Numbered from the stretch's first letter, positions 1 to 6,139 are shown. The stretch: 6,139 nt of DNA from Candidatus Melainabacteria bacterium (GCA_016209785.1 JACQVM010000301.1:1-6139); one strand, 5' to 3'. Notes: generated by a model not told the origin, from the letters alone. Made by a program: numbers and translations.

Positions 1-1976
1 AACACATACTGTAGTGCTTCTAGATCCAGCCCCCTGCTGAGCCAAGCAACCTCATAACGCCCGGCAGTAGCAATCCCTTGCTGGTGTAAACAACGTCTTG
101 CTGCAGCTATTGCCTGAGTCCTCGAGATGGACAACTGAGAGTCTTGCCCAACTAGAGGACTAAAAGAACCAAACGCAATCAAGATCCCAACCACAGCAGC
201 CAAGGCCAAAAGCATACGTACTTGTTTAGATAGGCTCACATAACTATATGGCGTATGGGGGAACATCTCTTCGACTTCGTCAGAGTGTCTAACCAGCTCA
301 AGCTGTGAGTTTTGCAACGACTGCTCTTGAGCAATTGCACAAGGAAGCTTACGCAACCACAACGCCACAGCTAAAACGACCAAAAAGGGGCTCACAGCCA
401 AGACAGATGGTAGTTTCAGGCTCAGCAGCGAGGAATCAATAAGTGGAACAACTCCCAGGAAAGTGTCAAAAACATAATGCGAGATGATGCAAGGGACTAA
501 TCCATATCTTTTAATAACCCCACCATAGAAAACTCCCACTACTGTCAATTCCACACCACGAGCCCACGGTGGTTCCTGAGGATAGTTGCTATGCATAAAT
601 GCCCAGGCAGTTGCCTGCAGTAGATTGGCTAACCAAAAATGCTTAAAGAGCCTCTGGAAAATGGTTAGTCCCAATACGCGATATGTTAGCTCTTCAAAAA
701 TAGCTGCTGTAGCACCAACATACATTGAAGAATAAAAAGGCACCACAGAGCTTAGCCCTTCGGTAGTTCTCACCTCCAGTGGAGACCACACCCCTAAATT
801 CCTGCCATACAGATAATAGAGCACCACCCAACCCAGGTGTATACCAAACATTGCATGTCCTGCTATCAATCCAGTAATTAGCTGGCGAGATCTTAGCCCA
901 ACTTTAGAGGCAATCTGCTCGAGAGCAATCTTGGTAGGATGTGCCACCCTATATAGACTTTCCGCAGCTCCTACTAGGATAAATGTTCGCAGCCACTGAC
1001 TTAATGAACCCCAGACAGCACCAACATAAACATCAACCAGATAAGCACGGTAGCTCATTGTTGTGTCATAGTTGTGAATGGCATTGGGCAGTGAATTTAA
1101 CGATTCTGCTAAATCCATGATTGCCACAAGACCAGAAACAACTAGAGCAAACCTCCAACGCAATCTTCCAGAGGTAAATGCCCAAATGAAAGCAAAAAAG
1201 GTAGCTGTATTGAAAGCAACGTAAAATATGCTTGCAACCTCTTCCAGAGCAGCATTGTATGAACGCAGTTGGCTAAACTTCCTCAGCCAAGTTTCTGGAA
1301 CATAAAGAAAGTAGTTGAACTTGGTCAGCATATTGCCAGCTATATAGGCGTATACACGTAGCTTGGCGCCCTTAAACTGGACAGAGGAATCTTCCCAGGT
1401 AAAGTAATGGTCTGTACGGTGTGACTGCGAGACAGAACCATCTTCAACTAGCTTATATTCCTTAAGCACCAGCCCAGCCTTTTGCTGGAGAAAGTCTAGG
1501 GCAAGCTTCCGTGCCTCTTCATGAGCCATGCCTGGCAAGGTACGATCGTTCTCTAGAGAGTGCTCAAAAGAAACTAAACGCCCCTGAGGACTTATTTCAA
1601 TGGCAAATTCTTCAGGAGACAGTGGGCGACACAACCTGGTTGACCAGTACCAAACAGGAACCTGGTCTTTCATCAATTTGTTGGCCTCAGTAAGTCCAAG
1701 CTCGTACTCCAAGAAAGTCTTGGCTTCATTGTCAAAGGAAAAAATAGTAGATTGAACTGTGTAAGGTTGCTTGTATCCAAGACGTTGAGCCCATTTCTTT
1801 GACTGAGACAGAATCTCTTTGGGGGAGATTGTTAAGTCTATTGAGGCCGATGGAAATACCTCGTAAGAGCGAGCCAGGTAAACCACTACCCCAATAAGTC
1901 CAATGGCAACTAACCACCACAGGCTGTAGTCTTTTCTATGGGCTAAGTTGTTTGCCCGTGAGTCAGGTGATGTCAT
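1..1976 (-). CDS. CPBP-family intramembrane metalloprotease with repeated extracytoplasmic domains (3' end missing)
   Basis: A continuous frame runs from the ATG at 1976 off the left edge: 658 codons without a stop. Residues 18-36 form a first membrane segment. Residues 37 to about 245 look extracytoplasmic and include a TDHYFTWE stretch (188-195). A multi-pass core follows at about 247-541. The core carries the three CPBP (Abi/Rce1-type) motifs: EELTYR at 428-433 (EExxxR), WAFMH at 458-462 with H462, and HYVFD at 500-504 (HxxxD). In this family these residues form the metal-dependent active site inside the membrane. A charged, probably cytoplasmic loop (542-587) leads to a further membrane segment (590-608), and then to a domain resembling residues 47-91. 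The ATG was chosen because hydrophobic segment 1 follows closely; the Shine-Dalgarno before it (AGGCGG) is modest. It starts 30 bases after the SAM hydrolase stop, so it is probably cotranscribed. Family assignment is firm; the substrate is unknown. Confidence 0.88.
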   Translation of the reverse strand, partial: MTSPDSRANNLAHRKDYSLWWLVAIGLIGVVVYLARSYEVFPSASIDLTISPKEILSQSKKWAQRLGYKQPYTVQSTIFSFDNEAKTFLEYELGLTEANKLMKDQVPVWYWSTRLCRPLSPEEFAIEISPQGRLVSFEHSLENDRTLPGMAHEEARKLALDFLQQKAGLVLKEYKLVEDGSVSQSHRTDHYFTWEDSSVQFKGAKLRVYAYIAGNMLTKFNYFLYVPETWLRKFSQLRSYNAALEEVASIFYVAFNTATFFAFIWAFTSGRLRWRFALVVSGLVAIMDLAESLNSLPNAIHNYDTTMSYRAYLVDVYVGAVWGSLSQWLRTFILVGAAESLYRVAHPTKIALEQIASKVGLRSRQLITGLIAGHAMFGIHLGWVVLYYLYGRNLGVWSPLEVRTTEGLSSVVPFYSSMYVGATAAIFEELTYRVLGLTIFQRLFKHFWLANLLQATAWAFMHSNYPQEPPWARGVELTVVGVFYGGVIKRYGLVPCIISHYVFDTFLGVVPLIDSSLLSLKLPSVLAVSPFLVVLAVALWLRKLPCAIAQEQSLQNSQLELVRHSDEVEEMFPHTPYSYVSLSKQVRMLLALAAVVGILIAFGSFSPLVGQDSQLSISRTQAIAAARRCLHQQGIATAGRYEVAWLSRGLDLEALQYV

Positions 1977-2006
1977 TTGCCGCCTGCACAAACCTACGTG
2001 TCTATC

Positions 2007-2807
2007 TCAATAGTAAGTCGCTGATAACTTCACCTTAATTGGCTCACCTACCCCAAGCCCTAAAACACTGTCGGCCATTCCCTGACACACTACTATTTCA
2101 ATAAAACCATGACTGCCTATTATGGCTGTTGGCGTGCCTGCTGTTACTGAAGCATAAGTTTTTGTAATTGCCCCTATGTGACAATCACCCACAACACACT
2201 CTCTTGCTTGCATAGCTAAATCTCCTGGAATATTGGTAACAAGATTGCCAAAGTGATCAACATGTACCACTTCCCCAATAAGCCAGTCTTCAAAGATTCT
2301 TACGCTAGGACAAGGGAGCCTAATAAGCAGTTGACTATCTATGGGAGTAGCTAACCTTTGAGGACTAACCCCTTTGGCCAAATGCGCTGCGATAGGAGCA
2401 TATATATCTCTAGCATGAAAGGTGTTGGACACAGGATTGAGCCAAAACTTGCTTGAGGTTAACTCGTACGCTTGGCAATGAGGACAATCCTTAAGTACCC
2501 AGGACAGCACACCATTATCTGGAGCAATGAAGATAGCCTGGCTGCAAACCACCACAAGCGGTCTGCAATCTGTGCCAACGCCAGGATCAACCACCACGAC
2601 ATGGATGCTGCCCCTAGGAAAGTACTTGTAGGAATTGCCCAGAATCCAGCCAGCTGCTCTTAAATCCCATGGTTTTACCTCATGGGTTATATCAACAATA
2701 ACTGTTTTGGGGGCAATACCTAAAATTACTCCCTTTACGATACCTGTATAACCATCTGCCGACCCGAAGTCTGTGGTAAGTGTCACAATTGTGGTTTTTC
2801 TTGACAA
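2007..2807 (-). CDS. S-adenosyl-L-methionine hydroxide adenosyltransferase (SAM hydrolase, DUF62 family)
   Basis: Members of this family hydrolyse SAM to adenosine and L-methionine using a water or hydroxide nucleophile. Numbered from the TTG at 2807, the N-terminal domain has TLTTDFG ending at residue 15, DPGVG from D74, R82, APDNG around D97, and FHARDIYAP with H131. D74, R82 and H131 match the Asp-Arg-His set described as catalytic in the family. The C-terminal domain shows VDHFGNLVTN (about 183-192) and SHGF (about 222-225), also typical. Length is 266 residues, normal for the family. The frame also opens at a TTG at 2861 that overlaps the acpS stop as TTGA, which would add 18 residues. 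I prefer 2807 because AAGGA lies 4 bases upstream of it, and because family members usually begin just before the TDFG strand. The position 50 bases after acpS indicates cotranscription. Physiological role is uncertain; control of SAM level is an inference. Confidence 0.92.
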   Translation of the reverse strand: MSRKTTIVTLTTDFGSADGYTGIVKGVILGIAPKTVIVDITHEVKPWDLRAAGWILGNSYKYFPRGSIHVVVVDPGVGTDCRPLVVVCSQAIFIAPDNGVLSWVLKDCPHCQAYELTSSKFWLNPVSNTFHARDIYAPIAAHLAKGVSPQRLATPIDSQLLIRLPCPSVRIFEDWLIGEVVHVDHFGNLVTNIPGDLAMQARECVVGDCHIGAITKTYASVTAGTPTAIIGSHGFIEIVVCQGMADSVLGLGVGEPIKVKLSATYY

Positions 2808-2811
2808 TGTT

Positions 2812-2816
2812 TCCTT
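2812..2816 (-). promoter_or_regulatory. Ribosome binding site deciding the SAM hydrolase start
   Basis: AAGGA on the minus strand sits 4 bases before the TTG at 2807. The alternative upstream TTG at 2861 has no recognisable Shine-Dalgarno sequence and would depend on coupling to the acpS stop. This favours the shorter protein, though coupled initiation at 2861 is not excluded. Confidence 0.5.
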
Positions 2817-2857
2817 GCCTAATGAGTTTAGCCCAGTCAATTGCCTAAGTATGCCTC

Positions 2858-3259
2858 TCAAGGATATGCTGCATTTTGCTCTGCATTACCATAAGCCAAG
2901 ACAAACGCAGTAGCATAGTCGCGATCATGACTTACACTAACCTCCCAGCACTTAAGTCCACGGGACTCAGCCAATGTCTCCGCCCGCCCATGCAATCTTA
3001 AGCCTGGGGCACCTGATGCATTGTGGATAATTTCAATTTCCCGCCAAGCAACACCCCGCCAACCTGTACCTAGCGCCTTGGCAGCAGCCTCCTTGGCTGC
3101 AAACCGTCCAGCCAAGCGGCTTGCCAACTGAGCTGGCTGACTTACAACATACTCTGTCTCTGAGGCAGTCAAAATTCGCCCTAAAAACCGTGAGCCAAAC
3201 CGATCATAAGCACTAGATATTCGCTCTATAGAGCAAATGTCCGTGCCAATTCTAATCAC
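2858..3259 (-). CDS. acpS: Holo-[acyl-carrier-protein] synthase (4'-phosphopantetheinyl transferase AcpS)
   Basis: AcpS transfers 4'-phosphopantetheine from coenzyme A to a serine of acyl carrier protein, activating it for fatty acid synthesis in the cytoplasm. The N-terminus has IGTDICSIERI with the metal-binding Asp at residue 7. The signature RFAAKEAAAKALGTG follows, with E57 and K61, and the C-terminal part has VSVSHDRDYATAFVLA. These positions fit the usual AcpS active site. Length is 133 residues, close to the usual 120-130. I place the start at the GTG at 3259 because AAGGAGG ends 5 bases before it; the in-frame TTG at 3262 is only 2 bases from that site. The gene lies about 25 bases after folK. 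Its TGA overlaps a possible TTG start of the next gene. Confidence in identity is high. Confidence 0.95.
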   Translation of the reverse strand: MIRIGTDICSIERISSAYDRFGSRFLGRILTASETEYVVSQPAQLASRLAGRFAAKEAAAKALGTGWRGVAWREIEIIHNASGAPGLRLHGRAETLAESRGLKCWEVSVSHDRDYATAFVLAYGNAEQNAAYP

Positions 3260-3264
3260 CAAGA

Positions 3265-3271
3265 CCTCCTT
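3265..3271 (-). promoter_or_regulatory. Strong Shine-Dalgarno sequence of acpS
   Basis: AAGGAGG on the minus strand is a near-perfect match to the anti-Shine-Dalgarno of 16S rRNA and the strongest ribosome binding site in the window. Spacing is 2 bases to the TTG at 3262 and 5 bases to the GTG at 3259, so it points to GTG as the start. Confidence 0.8.
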
Positions 3272-3286
3272 AGCCTGCCCGGAGTG

Positions 3287-3868
3287 TCAATCAAATTCTG
3301 ACTGAACTCCCCTGGTCCCGTAAAGAAACACCAACTCAGGCTCTGGAAGTGCTTCATGCAATTCAGTTATTGTCACGCCTAAGCTTGGATGAACTAACTC
3401 AGGAGCAATCTCCAGCAGCGGAACAAGAGCAAAAGCCCTCTGATGCAAGGACGGGTGCGGCACAGTTAAGTACGGTGATTCGACTACGTCATTGCCAAAA
3501 AACAAGATATCTAAATCAATTATCCTTGTTCTTGCTTGCCTTGCTGACGAACCGTTGCCCTTATGCTGGCTTAGCCCATAAAGCTCCATAAGCCGCCTTT
3601 CAATATCTTTACAGACATCCAGCAATTCCTCTGAACAAAGATTTGTGTCAACGGCTGCCACTGCATTTACAAACCACTCAGCATACTCATCCCCAATTGG
3701 CTCAGTTTCGTATAGGCTGGAGCATTCAATAACGGTTATCCTTGGGATATCCTTAAGGAGCTGCATGGCTTGCTGCACAAAGCCTACACGGTCTCCCTCG
3801 TTAGAACCCAAGCCAATGTAAGCACGTGTCAAGTGACTGTCATTGTCTGGTAGCCAACTTTCTGTCAA
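3287..3868 (-). CDS. folK: 2-amino-4-hydroxy-6-hydroxymethyldihydropteridine pyrophosphokinase (HPPK)
   Basis: HPPK transfers pyrophosphate from ATP to 6-hydroxymethyl-7,8-dihydropterin, the step before dihydropteroate synthase in folate synthesis. The 193-residue protein shows AYIGLGSNEGDR (16-27), SSLYETEP (50-57), IDLDILFFG (117-125) with the two metal-binding aspartates D118 and D120, and VPHPSLHQRAFALVPLLEI (136-154). All are classic HPPK blocks. The segment between the helix at about 80-95 and D118 is longer than usual, and the common RWGPRTIDLD pattern reads ARTRIIDLD here, so only one arginine is kept in place. The start is a TTG. No ATG or GTG lies in frame between the upstream stop and the conserved domain. 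AGGGCAGGA lies just upstream, with AGGG 8 bases away. folP and folB are not in the window. It is the first gene of the likely folK-acpS-SAM hydrolase-CPBP operon. Confidence 0.95.
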   Translation of the reverse strand: MTESWLPDNDSHLTRAYIGLGSNEGDRVGFVQQAMQLLKDIPRITVIECSSLYETEPIGDEYAEWFVNAVAAVDTNLCSEELLDVCKDIERRLMELYGLSQHKGNGSSARQARTRIIDLDILFFGNDVVESPYLTVPHPSLHQRAFALVPLLEIAPELVHPSLGVTITELHEALPEPELVFLYGTRGVQSEFD

Positions 3869-3921
3869 AGTTCCTGCCCTATCACTGGCCCGGGAACAAC
3901 ACCCAGCCCTACTGACGCCAT
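3865..3921 (-). CDS. Possible 18-codon leader peptide overlapping the folK start
   Basis: An ATG at 3921 opens a frame encoding MASVGLGVVPGPVIGQEL. It ends at a TGA (3867-3865) that overlaps the folK TTG in a four-base TTGA, the geometry of translationally coupled genes. The folK Shine-Dalgarno lies inside this frame. Its own ribosome binding site is poor: AGGA occurs but about 17 bases upstream. The peptide is hydrophobic, rich in Gly and Val, and not recognised. It could be chance, since short frames are common. The position, downstream of a good promoter and ending exactly on the folK start, is the only reason to list it. Confidence 0.25.
   Translation of the reverse strand: MASVGLGVVPGPVIGQEL
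3869..3898 (-). other. Possible hairpin covering the folK ribosome binding site
   Basis: In the leader RNA, GTTCC (about 3897-3893) can pair with GGAAC (3874-3870), with inner CC/GG pairs possible. Paired this way, part of the folK Shine-Dalgarno would be inside a stem. This could limit folK initiation unless ribosomes translating the leader frame open it. The stem is short and was judged by eye, so it is tentative. Confidence 0.25.
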
Positions 3922-3952
3922 AATCGTGTACTCAAGAGATCCTAATGTTCAA

Positions 3953-3981
3953 ATTATATCTAGTTGCTGCTTAATTGAGCA
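3953..3981 (-). promoter_or_regulatory. Likely sigma-70/SigA promoter of the folK operon
   Basis: On the minus strand a perfect TATAAT (3958-3953) is preceded by a 17-base spacer and a weak -35, TGCTCA (3981-3976, 3 of 6 matches to TTGACA). Transcription would start near 3946, giving a leader of about 78 bases before the folK TTG. The weak -35 suggests low basal strength or an activator. The -10 match and its placement in the only sizeable intergenic gap support the call. Confidence 0.55.
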
Positions 3982-3982
3982 C

Positions 3983-4012
3983 CTTGACTAGACTTCAGAC
4001 ACCCGAGTCAAG
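3983..4012. repeat. 7-base perfect inverted repeat next to the folK promoter
   Basis: CTTGACT (3983-3989) and AGTCAAG (4006-4012) are perfect inverted copies separated by 16 bases. The left arm ends one base from the proposed -35. The right arm shares two bases with the stem of the adjacent GC hairpin. It may be an operator, part of an old mobile-element end, or coincidence. Confidence 0.3.
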
Positions 4013-4036
4013 CCCCCACCCTTAAGGGCGGGGGCT
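4011..4036 (-). terminator. GC-rich hairpin after the diguanylate cyclase, possible terminator without T-tract
   Basis: The arms AGCCCCC + CCC and GGG + GGGGGCT pair around one A/C mismatch and a TTAA loop, a stem of about ten pairs. It begins 10 bases after the cyclase stop, where a terminator would lie. The bases after the stem on the minus strand are TGACTCGG, not a T-run, so it is not a standard intrinsic terminator. It could still stop or stabilise a transcript. The pattern also resembles the subterminal hairpins of IS200/IS605-type elements, but no transposase or second end is visible. Confidence 0.4.
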
Positions 4037-4046
4037 CCTCGCTGCA

Positions 4047-6139
4047 CTATGCACTAGGTAGGCTTTGTTCATGCTCTAATCCTGCATCTAAAGTGCGCGA
4101 AAAAAGGCAAACTTGATTCCGTCCTCCATGCTTGGCCATGTATAGGGCTTTATCTGCCTTCTCCATTAACTCTTCTGGGGTAATTGCCTGAGCTGGGAAC
4201 GCTGCTAAGCCAATCGACACCGATATTGGGCCTAGTCCAGGAACCTGCTTGTTGTGGACTTGTCGACACAGTCGATCAGCTATCAGTGCTGCCTCATTGA
4301 GTGGGGTATCCGGCAAGATAACTGCAAATTCTTCTCCCCCGTATCGTGCAGAGGTATCACCACTGCGCAGCAGGTTTTTCAAGGCCAAGGAGACCTGACG
4401 TATAGCTTGGTCTCCTACAGGATGTCCAAAACAATCGTTGATTTGTTTGAGTTTGTCGAGATCAATCATGAGGAACGAGCAAGGCAAGCCTTTTCTTTGT
4501 GCCCGACGCAGCTCTTCTTGCAAGCGCTTCTTTAAGTAGATATGGTTATACAACCCAGTCAAACCATCTGTAATGGCTTGATGCTTGACCTGGGCAAACA
4601 GTTGAGCATGGCTAATCACCACAGAAACCTGATCGGCAACTGCAGCAACTAAGCTAACTTCAGCTTCTCGCCATTGGCGTACCATCCGACATTGATGCAC
4701 CACGAGTATCCCCAATAGATGGTTGCCATCCATTAGCGGAGCTGCTATTAAGGACTGACTGCCAATATCTTGGAGAAACTCTCTACACAACAATGTTCGG
4801 TTGTCATTTGCCCCGCTCGGCTGCCCTTCTGTCGTGGGCCGAAAATCGAGCTGGACACTATAAGCACGGAGCCCTTTGACCGACTTTAGTCCTGGGACAC
4901 AAAACTCATGACTGACTACCAGAGGATCTTCGGCATGAGGTTGTAAAATGTGGCACCGATCTGCCAATATAGCTTCGCCAAGTTCTTTGGTAACGGTATT
5001 AAGTATGGTATCAAGATCTAGCGAGCTTCTAACTGCACGAACTATATGATTGATGAGTAACTCTTGCTCGTGATTCATCTGAAGATTAGCAGCCATCTGA
5101 TTGAATGCCTTAGCCAACAATCCCAGCTCATCTCCTGTTGGAACCTGGACACGACAAGATAAATCTCCTCGACCTATGGCTAACGTTTCACGCACAAGCT
5201 GATTAATTGGGACAGTAAAATGCCCAGTTGCTGCATAGGCTAATAAAACCGAAAGCCCAAGAGCAGTGCCAGCCAGTAATACCATAATGATAAACCAGTC
5301 ATGTGCCGGCCCATAAATAGCGGTAAGAGGAACGCCCACAACTACAAGCCAGTGCGTTTCCGGAACGCGATCAAAAGCATAAGCTCGAGGCATGCTGTCA
5401 GCAATTCCAACTCCCTCTAAGGTACCTCTGACACTTCTGGAGGCAGCTCGAACAGTTCTCGCCTGGGAGTAGTCTTTACCTAACCATTCCTTGAAGTGTA
5501 ACGTCCGGGCCAATACCCGATTGCTTTCATCCACAACAACAATTACAGACCCATTCTCCTCGTCCAGTCCTTGAAAAAGCTTTAACACAGCTTGTGGATC
5601 TATGCAGGACACCAAGATGCCCTTCAGCTTTCCGCCCTTCAGAACTGGCGCACCTACAGCTATTATGGCGGATCCAGTATGGGGACAATGTAAATATCCC
5701 GAGATTGCAGCCTTGTGTGTACTAACAACTTGTCTAAAAAACGGTTGTGCTTGAAGTTCCTGAGGAGAAAGTTCGGCTGATGCTCCATTTGTAGCCAAAG
5801 TCCTACCCACAGGATCAAGAAGGTTTACGCTATGCCAATCAGCCTGTGCTTGAGAGGCCGTTGCAAGGACTTGACGGCAAGCGCCAAGATCCAGTTGTTG
5901 AAATTGTGGCAAGCATGCCAATGCCTGTAGCCCTTCTTTCTGGGAGATGACCCAGTGAGACAAGGTACGAACAGCAATTGCTGCCTGGAAAGTGGTAGCA
6001 CGTCTTGCTTCACTTTGTAGTGTTTGATATTGCTTCCAGAAGCTTAACGCGCCAATGACAAGCAACGGAGTAGCAACAGCAAAGCACAAAAGAAGCAACC
6101 GAGCTCTAATCTTGAGATTGTTGAAAAATTTGTCCAGCC
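4047..6139 (-). CDS. Membrane-bound diguanylate cyclase with extracytoplasmic sensor, HAMP, GAF and GGDEF domains (5' end missing)
   Basis: This signalling enzyme should make cyclic di-GMP from two GTP in response to an external cue. The frame is open to the right edge; 13 codons (LDKFFNNLKIRAR) precede the TTG at 6098, so the true start lies outside. Numbering from that TTG: a membrane segment at about 1-21; an extracytoplasmic sensor resembling Cache domains at about 22-265; a second membrane segment at 267-290; HAMP at about 292-345; GAF at about 350-500; GGDEF at about 505-668. The GGDEF domain shows DGLTGLYN (511-518), DLDKLKQIND with D546, and an intact GGEEF (587-591). RSGD (578-581) stands five residues before GGEEF, the canonical inhibitory RxxD I-site, so product feedback is expected. 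The final 15 residues form a polar tail. No EAL or HD-GYP domain follows. It is separated from folK by 178 bases and is probably a separate transcription unit. Confidence 0.93.
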   Translation of the reverse strand, partial: LDKFFNNLKIRARLLLLCFAVATPLLVIGALSFWKQYQTLQSEARRATTFQAAIAVRTLSHWVISQKEGLQALACLPQFQQLDLGACRQVLATASQAQADWHSVNLLDPVGRTLATNGASAELSPQELQAQPFFRQVVSTHKAAISGYLHCPHTGSAIIAVGAPVLKGGKLKGILVSCIDPQAVLKLFQGLDEENGSVIVVVDESNRVLARTLHFKEWLGKDYSQARTVRAASRSVRGTLEGVGIADSMPRAYAFDRVPETHWLVVVGVPLTAIYGPAHDWFIIMVLLAGTALGLSVLLAYAATGHFTVPINQLVRETLAIGRGDLSCRVQVPTGDELGLLAKAFNQMAANLQMNHEQELLINHIVRAVRSSLDLDTILNTVTKELGEAILADRCHILQPHAEDPLVVSHEFCVPGLKSVKGLRAYSVQLDFRPTTEGQPSGANDNRTLLCREFLQDIGSQSLIAAPLMDGNHLLGILVVHQCRMVRQWREAEVSLVAAVADQVSVVISHAQLFAQVKHQAITDGLTGLYNHIYLKKRLQEELRRAQRKGLPCSFLMIDLDKLKQINDCFGHPVGDQAIRQVSLALKNLLRSGDTSARYGGEEFAVILPDTPLNEAALIADRLCRQVHNKQVPGLGPISVSIGLAAFPAQAITPEELMEKADKALYMAKHGGRNQVCLFSRTLDAGLEHEQSLPSA

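Noticed and set aside
1511..1693. Plus-strand 60-codon frame
   Set aside because: It lies entirely antisense to the CPBP gene, which has a continuous and recognisable frame there, and its protein shows no domain pattern.
1732..1920. Minus-strand 62-codon frame
   Set aside because: It overlaps the CPBP coding frame on the same strand in a different phase; the CPBP frame encodes membrane segment 1 and the first ectodomain unit there.
1..1976. Broken gene or pseudogene, since no complete frame is obvious here
   Set aside because: Codon-by-codon translation on the minus strand from 1976 shows an uninterrupted frame with all CPBP motifs; it only lacks a stop because it leaves the window.
2472..2663. 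Plus-strand 63-codon frame
   Set aside because: It is antisense to the conserved DPGVG and APDNG blocks of the SAM hydrolase; no supporting motif or ribosome binding site.
3349..3591. Plus-strand 80-codon frame
   Set aside because: It is antisense to the conserved DLDIL and HPS blocks of folK, so it is a shadow.
4254..4535. Plus-strand 93-codon frame
   Set aside because: It is antisense to the GGEEF region of the cyclase; its openness is explained by the conserved codons opposite.
5825..6013. Minus-strand 62-codon frame
   Set aside because: It is an alternative phase inside the cyclase sensor domain and shows no domain pattern.
6096..6098. TTG at 6098 as start of the diguanylate cyclase
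   Set aside because: The frame continues without a stop to the right edge, the upstream residues (KIRAR before the hydrophobic stretch) look like a normal cytoplasmic lead-in to a membrane segment, and no ribosome binding site precedes this codon.
1..6139. CRISPR array, tRNA, rRNA or riboswitch
   Set aside because: No regularly spaced repeats, no tRNA-like cloverleaf and no known riboswitch core were seen; nearly all of the window is accounted for by coding sequence.

Overview
All protein genes in this window lie on the minus strand, so they read from right to left. Base composition is balanced. One gene has a near-perfect Shine-Dalgarno sequence, and TTG or GTG starts are common. The protein set (HPPK, holo-ACP synthase, SAM hydroxide adenosyltransferase, CPBP protease and a membrane GGDEF sensor) suggests a bacterial chromosome, most likely from a Firmicutes/Clostridia-type organism. 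That lineage guess rests on general protein flavour only and is weak.

Layout, right to left. (1) 6139-4047 holds most of a membrane-bound diguanylate cyclase. Its 5' end lies outside the window: the frame stays open to the right edge, so the TTG at 6098 is an internal leucine codon. (2) 4046-3869 is a 178-base gap. It contains a GC-rich hairpin, a 7-base inverted repeat, a likely promoter with a perfect TATAAT box, and an 18-codon leader ORF whose stop overlaps the folK start as TTGA. (3) 3868-3287 is folK (HPPK). (4) 3259-2858 is acpS, preceded by AAGGAGG. (5) 2807-2007 is a SAM hydroxide adenosyltransferase (DUF62 family). (6) 1976 to the left edge is a large CPBP-family membrane protease whose 3' end is missing.

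Genes 3 to 6 are tightly spaced (gaps of about 25, 50 and 30 bases) and probably form one operon driven from the promoter near 3950. It combines folate synthesis, acyl-carrier-protein activation, SAM hydrolysis and a membrane protease. The first three are small housekeeping enzymes. The protease has no obvious metabolic link to them.

I found no CRISPR array, RNA gene, intact mobile element or obviously novel multi-gene system. The most interesting items are the repeated ectodomain of the CPBP protein, the altered catalytic loop of HPPK, and the structured leader of the folK operon.
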